Positions 1 through 10,285 of a DNA stretch of 63,864 bases are shown piece by piece. The DNA comes from Bacteroidales bacterium UBA1715. Its GTDB lineage: Bacteria > Bacteroidota > Bacteroidia > Bacteroidales > UBA1715. The notes under the pieces are model-generated. The model saw nothing but the letters and a program-made list of their open reading frames with translations. It searched no databases and was not told the origin of the DNA. Location of the stretch: the NCBI GenBank assembly GCA_002317135.1, contig DCIX01000013.1, positions 1-63,864 of the forward strand, given 5' to 3'. Position 1 is the first letter of the stretch, and the number at the start of each line of letters is the position of its first letter. A program made the position numbers and the translations under genes.

Positions 1-3000
1 TCTTTATCACTGCCTTCATCGTCATTTCTGCTGGCTCTGTTACCGTGAATGTCTTTGTTAGCTCACAACCCTCTGCATCTGCAATACTTACCGTATAGTT
101 GCCTGCCTTGATTCCATGGATTGTGTCTGTCGTTGCTGTTTCGCCTGTCCATTGAGTCGTGTAAGGTATTGCGGCGTTCTTTACCGCCAAGGCAATTTCC
201 GCATCGCTTTCACCGAAGCAGGAAACATTCTTGATTGTTTCGGCCACTTGGATGTTACATGCAAGTACAACCGAAGCCGTCGCCTTAACGCTGTTCTTCT
301 CGCCGTTCGGCAATGTCGCTGTTACCGTAATTTCCGCCTCGCCTTCGTATTCGTATACCGTCAAGAACAATTTGCCGTCGCTTACCGTCGCAGCCACTAC
401 ATTTGGCATAGAGCTGCTTGCCGTATAGGCAACCTCGCCGCCTTCCGTTGTCGAGAACAAGCCGCTCAAATCTATTGCCTGTGCTTCGCGTTCTGTCTTC
501 AATGTTGGGATTGTAAGTTCGCCTGCTACGGTCACTTTTTCCTTCTCCTTGAAGTTTGCTACCAAAGCTGTATCCTTGGTAACGACAAACTGGATTTTGC
601 TGTCTGTCAAGCCGTTGTTCCAGCCGATGAATTCATAGCCTTCGTTCGCCGTTGCCTTCAATGTCGCAGTCGACTTGTATTCGTAGCTTCCTGCTCCCTC
701 AACCGTTCCGTTTTCTGCAACGGCATCTACAACGTACTCGTTTATGCTCCACTTAGCCCAGAACTGTTTGTCGCCCGCGTCGTTCTTTTCTATAGAGCTT
801 ACTGAACCGCCTGCATAGCTTGAGTTAGAATACCAGCCGCCGAATGTGTAGCCAGTCTTCGTCACGTCGATTGGTAGCGTCGCACCCTCGCCGTACACAT
901 ACGATTCAACATTGCCGGCGTTGACAGTTCCTTCGTTTACAACCAATACCACCTTATATGTATTAGCCGACCATTTTGCGAAGAACTTCTGGTCGCCGGT
1001 TGTATATTCGTCTACTCGCACAACTTGTTTTGTTGAATCTAGAACATTATACCAACCTGCAAATGTGTAGCCTGATTTAGTCACATCGCTTGGAAGATTT
1101 GCTCCTATTCCGTAAGTATAGAATGATATGTTACCGCTATTTATCACTCCATCATTAGCGTTCAATGAAACCATATATGTATTTACCGTCCATTTTGCCC
1201 AATATGATTTCACACCGCTTGCTGTCGCTGATATTTCTGTAACAACCTCACCTGTACAGCTAGATGTCTCATACCAACCACCGAATGTATAACCTACACG
1301 TTCTATTTGTTCTGCAGTAGGAAGAGTTACTGGAGTCCCAAAAGTATAACTTACAACATTACCCTCAAGTACGATTCCGTCGTTTGTATTCAATGTAACC
1401 GCAAATGCCGAATTTGACCAACCGGCATAGAATATTTGTTTGCCTGTTGACACAGACGAAATTATACTTACAACTTCACTTGTACATTCCGCATCGCTAT
1501 ACCAACCGGTGAATATATAACCATCTTTGGTAACATTCGTAGGAAGACTTGTCGTTACTCCAAAAGTGTATGAAGTTATATTTCCGCTATTGATTGAACC
1601 GCCTTGTGCATCCAATACCACATCGTAGTTATTTGCCTCCCATTTTGCATAGAAAGTCTTATCACCAACCTCAGTTTCTTCAATTGCAGAAACGGGTTCA
1701 CCAATTAGATTCACATTATCGTACCAAGCGACGAATGTACATCCATCTTTTGTAACATTTTCAGGCAATGTGATTTCTGTACCCAATTGATAGTTACCAA
1801 CATATACCTCATTTATTTCTCCTCCGTTTGCATTATAAGTAATCGTATACGTTGCTAATTTCCATTGAGCAGTGAATGACTTATTGCCAAAATCAGTTGC
1901 TGAAATTGCAAGGGCATCGTTGTTTTCTGAATCTTTCCAACCAAGGAATTGATAACCTTTTTTTGTTACATCGGTTGGAAGAACAACACCCGCACCGTAT
2001 GTATATGAATCTACATTGTTGGAGTTGATAGTTCCACCATTAGTATTTAATGTAACTGTGTATGAACTATTTTTCCATTTTGCCCAGTAGTTTTTATTAC
2101 CCAAATCTGTAGTACCGATTGTTGTTACAGCACCACCTTCGTAGCTTGAATTATCGAACCAACCAACAAATTCGTAACCACTTTTCGTTACATTGCTTGG
2201 CAAAGTTGCACCTACACCATACGTATAAGAGGCAACATTACCTGTATTAATGGTTCCATTATTTGTCTGCAATGTGATTGTATATGTCTTTGGAGACCAT
2301 TTCGCTGTATATTCCACATTGCCGGTTGTACCCTTTGAAATTTGTGTTACCCTATTGTCGTCTGCATCATACCAACCTTCAAATTCATATCCTACACGAG
2401 TTACATCCGATGGAAGAATTGCTAAAACATCGTATGTATATTTTTCAATATTTCCACTATTAATTTCACCTTCATTAGCATTTAAAACAACATCATACAC
2501 ATTCACGTCCCATTTTGCCCAGAAATCTTTATCTCCAGTTTCTGTTGCGCCAATTTCAGTGAACTGAGTTCCAACAAGATTTGAGTTATTGTACCAACCG
2601 GCAAAAGTATAACCTATTCGACTTGGTATTGCCAATGGAATTACATCACCATAATTATAGGTTTTTGTAGGAGTTGTTTCGAAACTTCCCTCATTTGCAT
2701 TTAATGTAATTTTATAATTATCCTGACGCCATTTTGCAACTAGAGCAGTATCTCCTACCGCAATATTAGTAATGTTTCTTACTTCATCATCTGCACTATT
2801 GTACCATCCCAAGAACGTATAACCAACCTTAGTCACATTAGTTGGAAGAGAAGCTCCAACACCGTAAGTATATGATTCTACATTTCCAGAATTAATTGTT
2901 CCACCGTCAGCATCTAAAGTAATGACGTATGAATTGACATCCCATCGTACATAATATGACTTATCACCATAAAAATCTGGTCTAATTATAACAACTGGCG

Positions 3001-6000
3001 AACCCGTAAAAGTTGGTGTCTCAAACCAACCACCAAAAGTATATCCTTCTCGAACTATAGAACCAGGCAATGGAAGAATATGAGATTCTCCATAATAATA
3101 CGACGTTATATTGTTTGACAATATTTTTCCTTCATTAGGATATAACGTAACATGATATTCTATTGGGGCCCATATTGCCTTAAATAATTTATCTCCAAAA
3201 TCAGTTACGCGTATAGCAGTTGTTGAAGAATTTACAACCTGATTCTTCAATGATGCTGTACAACCTGCAGCAACTAATTCATCAACAAAATTTTGAGCTG
3301 TAGCATAATCTAACTCTCTAATTAGATATGTCGGTGCAAGTTCAACAAGATCCTTTGTCTCTTTTAAACCAAAACCAGTATACGCCTTTACAATTTTTAT
3401 ACATGCTAATTTCACAGCGCCAAAAGATTCCAAATACACGTCAACGACATCGGCACCTAATGTTTCGCCTTCACCAGAAACTTCATACCAACCTTTAAAT
3501 TCATAACCTGTACGAGTAACATTAGTTGGCAATGGCGTATATGTTCCGTATGTATAGCTACTTACATCTGCAGAATTAATTTTTCCACCATCAACATCAA
3601 GTTCAACAGTATATTCATTTGCAGTCCATTTTGCATAGAAAACTTGGTCACCAGTTGCTGTTACTGAAATTTCTGTGAAGTCTTCGCTTGTACAACTTGA
3701 GTTTGTGTACCAACCACCAAAAGTATAACCTGTTTTTTCCACATCAACAGGAAGTTCCACACCTTCACGCTCTATATATGAGGTAACATTTGTACAAGAT
3801 CCACCTTCTGTATTCAACACAACCTTACAGATTTTTCTTATAGAACCAACTGTTACTGTTTGTTCACCAAAACATTTCAAATAAGGTAGATACAAATTTT
3901 TCTTTGAGTCTGCATTTGAAATAACAGGTTCTTTTAATCCCCAAACCTCTGTAGAAAATCCCTCTTGAAGAGAAAGACATAACTCATCTGCAGAAAGAGG
4001 TTCTCCTTGACCTTCTGTGTCTACCCCCTGTACACCACCATAGGCACTACCCTCTACATAATAGTTATTTTGAATTGTGCCCAATGATATGTTTGTAATA
4101 CCACTAGGTTCACTTGTTCCACTAATTTTTCCTACACTATAGCAATTCTTAACATCTGCTAAAGTTGCACGTCCTGTTATTCCAGCTGCATATGGTCCTG
4201 AAATAGTACCTAAGTTATAGCAATTTACAGCTCCTCCATCACCATTTATACCACCAACGACATCGTTTCCAGAAACAGTTCCAGTATTGTAGCACATCAT
4301 GTTATTAGAATAACTTAAACCTGCGATACCACCAGCATATTTCCCACCATTTATTGTACCGAAATTTCGACAATAACGAACCGAACTATATGCTAAACCT
4401 GCGATACCACCAGCACCATATTCTGAAGAAACTGCAGCATCACTAGTACAATATTGTATTGTACCACCATTATATCCCATATACCCAACAATACTTCCAG
4501 CATAACCAGATTTATGTGAAGTTTCAAAACTGCTGTTTTTTACCGTTAAATGTGTGATTTTTCCACCTGAAAGTTCACCAAACAAACCAACATATTGTTT
4601 GTCAGAATTTACATAAAAGCCGGAAATACTATGATTATTTCCGTAGAAGTAACCTTTAAAAGCACCAAGCGGAACCCATTCTACCGAAGGTTCATTCTTC
4701 ATTTGGCCATTAACCAAGTTCGTTGATTCAATAAGATTGTTCATTAAAACATACGTTGCTGTCAAATCATTATTGATAGCTTTTAGATCATTTATATTAT
4801 ATATAGTATAAAAATCTGTAGTCCAATCTGGAGTTTCAACTGTTCCTTTATTGAAATACATAACCTTAGCAACTTGAGCTTCACCCACATTTTTTAAAGA
4901 CCAATATGTACCTAATATCTTTTCTCCCAACATCTTATCTTCAGATACAATCGAAGAAGATGAATTTATAGTATTTCCTGCTGCCCATAATGAAGAAGAA
5001 AAGTTTGTCGGTAAAGAAGAGCACAATTGAGCTATTGTTTTTGAAGTAACATTATTTGCTTCATCATCCACAGAATTGCCTTTAGAATCAACTACAGCTT
5101 TATAATTCCCATTCCCTGCATTGTAATAACAATTTTTAACTGTAGTTGTATAATATTGCGAAGTGCGTCCAACTATGGCACCAATTTTATTACCATTTAA
5201 TACTCCAACACTAAAACAATTTGATATATCCGCCTCATAAGCCTCACATACTATACCACCAACATAACTAGTCGCTCCTAAAGCCGTGATTGTACCAACA
5301 TTATAGCAATCATGTAAAACCAACGTACCATTAGGAGCTCCTCCTAATACACCTCCTACAACACTACTTGCCGAAATTGTTGCAGTATTATAACATTCTG
5401 TCATCGTTAAGTTATCACTATAGTAACCAACAACTCCTGCAACATACGACCCTGAATTTAGGTCTATCTTTCCATTATTCGCACACTGTTTCACAATACA
5501 ATTTCCTGTTGCACCACCTAATATTCCAGCAACACCAATTCCACCACTTACAATTTTTGCGTTATTCACACAATTAGTAGCGACAACATTTTTGGCAAGT
5601 GCACAAACACATCCAGCGTATAAACCTCCTCCCGACAACACACCATTTAATATTGTACAGTTAGATATAGTCGTATTTGTTGGCAATGAACAGATAATCG
5701 CGCTTGCCATACCAGCTTTTACATACACATCGTCGAAAACGATATTCTTTATTGTTGCAGCATCTGCACCAGCAATAAACGCATTACCTATTCCTGATGA
5801 TTGAATATATAAACCAGAAATTGAGTGATTTGCACCATCGAAAACACCTGCATATTTTACATGAGAATCATCAGAAGCTATTGGAACCCATTGCTTTAAT
5901 CCAACTGTTCTATAATCGCTTCTCAATTCTCCATCTTCATCTAAAACTTTTTCGTTTATAACAATATCAGCAGTTAATTTTGCACAAGCTATGTTAAAAC

Positions 6001-7821
6001 CTGCGTTTACAATATCTCGGAATTTAATCAAAGATGCATAATCTGGTATTAGATAAGGAGATGTTGGTGTTCCTTCTCCTGCAAGACTTTGCAATAATTC
6101 TTTTTGTTCATCTGTCAAACTTTTCTCTTCGTTCGCGTAATATTGAGTTTCATCTATTCTATAAACCTGTTTAAAAGTACTTGTAAAGTTCGGATATGTA
6201 TCTGAACCTATATATTGATACCAAGTAGTTCCTGCATTTACCGAACCATTAAGCAGGTAACACACTTCACCTCCAGATAATTGACCATTTGATTTACTAA
6301 CAACTCCTGCAACATCAGTAATTGTACTTCCCGATGTTCCTGTGCCAACTCCATTTTGCACTTTACCACTACCATCTTGTGCACAGCCCTCAAGATAATA
6401 GTTGTTTAATAATGTAGCAGTACTATTTTCACCACAAATACCTCCAACAGAAACTCCAATTCCACTTACAGAACCGACATTATATGAATAACTTAATGAA
6501 CCCGTAATAGACCCAACTATACCACCAACATATGACGAACCTGTTACCGAACCGGTATTATAAACATTTGTAATATTTCCTTTTAAAGCATTATAACCGG
6601 CAATACCTCCAACATATCCTTTGCCTGTAACTGTACAGTCAAAATAACATTTTGAAATTTGTCCAGTATTATAACCAACTATTCCACCGGTATAATTCTT
6701 ACCAGAGATTGTAGCGTATGAATCAATGCTACAATTTGTTATTTTTCCCGTTTCGGCATTATATCCACATATTCCACCAACATATTCTCCAGAACCAGAA
6801 AATGTTTGTGCTCCATAATTAGTTCTTACATAGCAATCTTGTATTGTTCCTTTATTATAACCTGCTATAGGCCCGCATAGCTACCTGCACTTAAAGATGT
6901 AGAAGACATGCTCATTGCTACATTTTTCACAATACCAGCACCAGCTATATATCCAAATATACCATTGTACGATGCAGTTGAGAAAATCGAGTTATAAAAC
7001 TGTAGGGTATAATTTGCTCCATCAAAAGTTCCCGCAAACGGATTAGTTGATGTTCCTATTGGCATATATGACATATCGCTGATATATATGTTTTTAGTTA
7101 ATTTTGCCTTTAGCGTCGTACTACCTGTATTTACTTTATTTGCAAACCAACGTAACTCATAAACATCTGAAATTTGATAGACACCTGCTGATAAAGAAGG
7201 TGTTGTATTAGCAAGTTTTATAATAGGTTTTTTAGAAAATAAAGTATATGAAATAGTTGTATTTGTTGCATCTCCATAATCTGCATTACCATCACTACGT
7301 CTATACAAACCAGTGTTTGTAGAAGATTGTGCTACATAATACAAATTTGAAGAAAAGCTACTACTTGTTCGAGCTATTACAATCACAACATTACTTGAAC
7401 CGTCATAGGTAAAAGGAGTTGAAAAATCAATATACTCCCAACCTTCTTGGGCTCCTAAAGTCAATACACCATCAAAAACTTCTGTTAAAGACGAAACATT
7501 TACAGCATCCGAAGGACTAGAGAACTGATCCTTCGTTGTATTTCCCATATAAATCTTTACATTCTGATTAGATAACTTTCCTATCTTATGAACCTCGAAT
7601 CCCATAATAGTTATATTCGTCACGCTAGAAGGAAGCCCTAATTCTTTTTTGGTATATATCATTTGAGTTGTAGAATTCTTATAATACGTACCAAATGGCA
7701 AATCACGTAATGAATCATTGCCATAACTATAAGAAGGATAAAAGTTTACAGCAAGGGCACTGCTACACACAAAAAACAACAACACAAGTGAACATGCAAT
7801 TCTGTGAAATATTTTTTTCAT
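1..7821 (-). CDS. giant secreted repeat protein (GLUG, InlB B-repeats, SprB-like), frameshifted, partial at left edge
   Basis: The gene starts at 7821 with a signal peptide (MKKIFHRIACSLVLLFFVCSSALA) and an adhesin-like head. The first frame closes at a TAG at 6865-6867. A second frame, with codons starting at positions congruent to 2 mod 3, is in phase at every point checked (4985, 3794, 749 and the left edge), so the reading continues off the window for at least 2,290 more codons. In order the product has GLUG-type motifs (YVGGIxGYN; about 6880-6300, 5820-5040, 4700-4080), 13 InlB-type B-repeats (about 3840-545), and an SprB-like segment (240-1) ending in KTFTVTEPAEM. The two pieces join in the middle of a GLUG motif, so they are one gene with a one-base deletion or a sequence error. 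A T9SS domain would be expected beyond the left edge. It is probably a surface-anchored or secreted adhesin; no catalytic domain is visible. Confidence 0.8.
545..3840 (-). repeat. 13 InlB-type B-repeats (Listeria-Bacteroides repeat), 213-228 bp each
   Basis: Each unit has the form V-x-L-(N/D)-x-(N/D)-x-G, then YTYGxxxxLP, VTKxGYxFxGWY, and ends in FWAKW. The closing tryptophan codons (cca on the plus strand) lie at 749, 971, 1190, 1418, 1640, 1862, 2075, 2297, 2510, 2729, 2942, 3170 and 3626. Spacing is 213-228 bp, except for the last interval of 456 bp, which contains the bL12-like insertion. These beta-grasp-like repeats normally act as stalks in surface proteins. A further, more diverged unit follows down to about 545. 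Confidence 0.85.
3239..3466 (-). other. domain resembling the C-terminal domain of ribosomal protein bL12, inserted in an InlB-type repeat
   Basis: The translation here includes DVYLESFGAVKLACIKIVKA, then GFGLKETKDLVELAP and, further on, VDELVAAGCTASLK. This follows the bL12 C-terminal fold signature: F-x-V-x-L, K-x-x-x-I-K-x-(V/I)-R/K, (T)GxGLKEAKDLVExAP, and an ending in EEAGAxVxLK. The flanks are the two halves of one InlB-type repeat (GYEFKGWYEVSGEG before; TAIRVTDFGDKLFKAIW after), so the domain sits in a loop of the repeat. In bL12 this domain binds translation factors; a role in a secreted protein is unknown. The resemblance is clear by eye but was not tested by search. Confidence 0.7.
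4080..5820 (-). repeat. GLUG-type motif arrays in the giant repeat protein
   Basis: Two blocks (about 4080-4700 and 5040-5820) encode repeated short motifs of the type Y-(A/V)-G-G-I-x-G, each followed by a segment such as CYNTGTVSG. A third block lies at about 6300-7000 across the frameshift. GLUG motifs occur in secreted adhesins and IgA-protease-like proteins. Between the blocks are segments of the type VPLGxFKGxFYGNNHSISGxY, which often introduce GLUG arrays in Bacteroidota. Confidence 0.7.
6865..6885 (-). other. frameshift junction in the giant repeat protein
   Basis: On the minus strand the codons run TAT GCG GGC CTA TAG (Y A G L stop). Shifting the frame by one base at GGGCC gives P I A G Y N K G T and restores the expected GLUG motif (YxGGIxGYN). 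One lost base explains both the stop and the odd proline. No slippery heptamer is present, so programmed frameshifting is unlikely. Either the gene is a recent pseudogene or this is a sequencing or assembly error. Confidence 0.8.
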
Positions 7822-7880
7822 AATACATTATTTTTCGTAAGACAATAATCCCCCTTACCCAAAAGGGATATTTTAGGAAA

Positions 7881-7888
7881 CAAATGTA
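7881..7888 (-). promoter_or_regulatory. Bacteroidota -7 box of the giant repeat protein gene
   Basis: On the minus strand this reads TACATTTG, an exact match to the Bacteroidota -7 consensus TAnnTTTG, 60 bp upstream of the start codon. No good -33 TTTG is placed 19-21 bp upstream. Confidence 0.5.
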
Positions 7889-8018
7889 TGTTTTTCCTCT
7901 GAAATGAAAGAAAAAAACAACGAAAATTAATCAACATGATATTGTATCTATAACACTAAGTGGCATAGTAAACAGATATATTTCAATATCTTATCGGATA
8001 AATGATATTCAAACAAAA

Positions 8019-8044
8019 AAGAGGCATTCTATGGAATGCCTCTT
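8019..8044 (-). terminator. intrinsic terminator of the GH43 gene
   Basis: A hairpin with arms GAGGCATTC and GAATGCCTC is followed on the minus strand by TTTTTTG, just downstream of the GH43 stop codon. The rest of the 250-bp gap up to 7821 is AT-rich and holds only the promoter of the next gene. Confidence 0.8.
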
Positions 8045-8071
8045 CAATTTTTTCTATAGTCAAAATATTAT

Positions 8072-9544
8072 TTAGAAACCAATTTCTTTTAAGTCATACA
8101 TACCTGTTCCTTTAAAGAAAAGATATAATGCTTGTTTACCATTTGCGAATGGAACGGCAACTTCTGCAGCTTTCCATGTATTTGTTTCCGACAAATCTAT
8201 TTGTGCCAACACCGGACCATTCATTTCCTGTCTTACCACAAAAGAACCTTTTCCTGTACCACGGTACAAAAGCTGAAGTTTTTTTGTATTTGCAAAATCA
8301 AAATACTTGTAACCTATCAGAGTATTATCAGAAATCTGATGAATAAATCTATCTTCTCCTTCATTGTTCACATTTGGAAATGCTTCGGAATAGATTTTAT
8401 TTGATCCATGAGGCATGTGTCCATTAGTTATATTACATGCAATTGTAGCTGGATATGTACCAGCAGCCACAAGCGGACCTTCATTCAATCCACATGATGT
8501 AATTTCTACTTGCGGAATTGAACCATCTTCTAAGATTTGTACTGACTCAGCACATGCTTGACGGCTATAATCCGAACGATGAGTCAATCTATGATAGAAA
8601 ACGAACCATTTCCCATTAATGTTTTCTATACTTCCATGGGTCGTTCCTGTCATATTCAAGCGGTCTGCTTCTGTTCTGCCATTCAAACCAACATCACCAT
8701 TGGAAACTATAGTTCCTCCAAACACAAAACCTGTGTTTGGCAACTTGCTTGTTGCATAACAAAGCTCGTGATTTTGTTTAGAAGAATATATAAAGTAATA
8801 AGTATCAACAACTTTACGAATTGAGCATGCTTCAAAAAATGGATGTTCCTCAAATGAAGTTCCCTTAACTCTATATGGAATTATATGTTTTGGAGCAACT
8901 TTAACTGTAAGCATATCGTCTTCCAAAACAGCCATAACAGGTCCCATCACACTTTCCTTTTTAGCCATTTCTAAAATGACTTCCAAAGACTTGTTGAACA
9001 TACCCGCTTCACATGGAATATGTTCAGTATCATTGTCTTCCTCGTAAGAATATTGTGTTCCGTAATACAAACGAATAACACCGCCATCGTTCATTACAGC
9101 AGGATCAAAAGGCACATAATCCAAAAGTGGACTACCATCTGGATTTTTCACAAAACCTAAATATTGATATTCGCCCGCTGGTGTATCGCAAACGGCAACA
9201 CTGATTGGTCCATGATAACCACCAACGCCAAAATCGCCTGACATACAGTAATATAGATAGTATCTACCGTCATTCCCACGGACAACATCTGGTGCATACA
9301 TGTATTTACGATTCGCATAATCAGGATCCTGACATGCCTTATAAATAACGCCCTCGTAACGCCAATCTTTCAAATCATAGATTGAAGCAGAATATGAGAC
9401 ATAGTCAAGCATACAGAATGTTTCACCGCCCTCTTTATCGTGAGAACCAAATAAATAGACTCTGTCGCCAAATACATGAGGTTCGCCATCTGGCACATGT
9501 TCATGTAAAGGTAAAAATGGATTGAAAATTTGTTTTGGTTGCAT
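8072..9544 (-). CDS. glycoside hydrolase family 43 with C-terminal CBM6-like domain
   Basis: Likely beta-xylosidase or alpha-L-arabinofuranosidase of 490 residues. The N-terminal five-bladed propeller shows the GH43 pattern: an Asp in VPDGEPHVFGDRVYLFGSHD (likely base), YMYAPDVV, a second Asp in VPFDPAVMNDGG, and a Glu in FFEACSIRK (likely acid). The last 130 residues look like a CBM6 beta-sandwich (KYFDFANTKKLQLLYRGTG, ending in LKEIGF). An upstream ATG at 9586 would add 14 residues, but the -7 box TATCTTTG lies inside that extension, so the start at 9544 is preferred. No signal peptide is visible, so it probably works in the cytoplasm on imported oligosaccharides. It is a single-gene unit with its own terminator. 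Confidence 0.85.
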   Translation of the reverse strand: MQPKQIFNPFLPLHEHVPDGEPHVFGDRVYLFGSHDKEGGETFCMLDYVSYSASIYDLKDWRYEGVIYKACQDPDYANRKYMYAPDVVRGNDGRYYLYYCMSGDFGVGGYHGPISVAVCDTPAGEYQYLGFVKNPDGSPLLDYVPFDPAVMNDGGVIRLYYGTQYSYEEDNDTEHIPCEAGMFNKSLEVILEMAKKESVMGPVMAVLEDDMLTVKVAPKHIIPYRVKGTSFEEHPFFEACSIRKVVDTYYFIYSSKQNHELCYATSKLPNTGFVFGGTIVSNGDVGLNGRTEADRLNMTGTTHGSIENINGKWFVFYHRLTHRSDYSRQACAESVQILEDGSIPQVEITSCGLNEGPLVAAGTYPATIACNITNGHMPHGSNKIYSEAFPNVNNEGEDRFIHQISDNTLIGYKYFDFANTKKLQLLYRGTGKGSFVVRQEMNGPVLAQIDLSETNTWKAAEVAVPFANGKQALYLFFKGTGMYDLKEIGF

Positions 9545-9557
9545 ATAAAATAGTTTT

Positions 9558-9565
9558 GTATCAAA
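9558..9565 (-). promoter_or_regulatory. -7 box of the GH43 gene
   Basis: On the minus strand TATCTTTG matches TAnnTTTG about 13 bp upstream of the preferred start codon at 9544. It argues against the longer reading frame that begins at 9586. No clear -33 element is visible. Confidence 0.5.
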
Positions 9566-9657
9566 GATATAAAAACTACAAAACATTATATGTTACACAA
9601 CAAATAAACTTACCGAAAGGGGGAAATTTGGAGACGAAATTATTGTGACGAAATTGT

Positions 9658-9684
9658 ATGAGACGCGATGTATCGTGTATCTAC
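9658..9684. repeat. degenerate GAGACGCGAT palindrome
   Basis: GAGACGCGATGTATCGTGTATC is an imperfect inverted repeat, just after the 3' end of ruvC. It resembles the palindrome between infB and the next gene at 39016-39041, which shares the GAGACGC arm. It is probably a copy of a small dispersed palindromic repeat and may help end the ruvC transcript. Confidence 0.4.
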
Positions 9685-9694
9685 AGTGGTAATT

Positions 9695-10285
9695 TTATTT
9701 ATTTCCACCGACAATTCTATCACTATTCTGAGCGATAAACTGTGCCCATGTTTGTTTTGTCTTTCGTGGCGTTTTTGCTTTTGTCTTGGATTCAGATTCA
9801 GGAATCTGCGGCTTGGATATCTGATAATAATGACAAACCGCTACTGCTAACGCATCGGTTGCATCCAAATACTTTTGATGCTCATACGTCATCATTTTCG
9901 ATAAAATTGCATCAACTTGTTCCTTTGATGCCGCACCATTGCCAGTAATTGCCATTTTAATTTTTCGGGGAGCATATTCGTGAATTACAATATCACGTTG
10001 TAAACCAACTGTCATCGCCACTCCCTGTGCCCGTCCCAATTTGAGCATAGACTGCACATTTTTCCCAAAGAACGGTGCTTCCAAAGCCATCTCATCTGGA
10101 CAATATTTCTCAACGACTTCTGTCAGTACCTGGTAAATTTTCTGCAATTTAACATAGGTATCGTTGATTTTCTGTAACTCAACAACTCCTAAGTCTATCA
10201 CTGACAACTTGTTACCTTCTACTTTCAGCAAACCATACCCAAGCACATTCGTTCCTGGGTCAATGCCGAGAATTACTTTCTCCAT
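9695..10285 (-). CDS. ruvC: crossover junction endodeoxyribonuclease RuvC
   Basis: Resolves Holliday junctions made by RecA and moved by RuvAB. The 196-residue protein begins with the RNase H-like signature GIDPGTNVLGYG, which supplies the first catalytic Asp. Acidic residues in ALEAPFFGKN and in DATDALAVAVCHY fit the rest of the catalytic set. The C-terminal tail beyond residue 165 is Lys-rich and slightly longer than in typical RuvC (about 170-190 residues). The start overlaps the end of thrC by 13 bp, so the two genes are probably cotranscribed and translationally coupled, although their functions are unrelated. Confidence 0.95.
   Translation of the reverse strand: MEKVILGIDPGTNVLGYGLLKVEGNKLSVIDLGVVELQKINDTYVKLQKIYQVLTEVVEKYCPDEMALEAPFFGKNVQSMLKLGRAQGVAMTVGLQRDIVIHEYAPRKIKMAITGNGAASKEQVDAILSKMMTYEHQKYLDATDALAVAVCHYYQISKPQIPESESKTKAKTPRKTKQTWAQFIAQNSDRIVGGNK

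Noticed and set aside
116..805. A plus-strand frame of 229 codons
   Set aside because: It is antisense to the B-repeat/SprB part of the giant protein, and its Cys- and Arg-rich translation is typical of a shadow frame.
6865..6885. Programmed ribosomal frameshifting in the giant protein
   Set aside because: There is no slippery heptamer and no evident downstream stimulator; a one-base deletion or sequence error is simpler.
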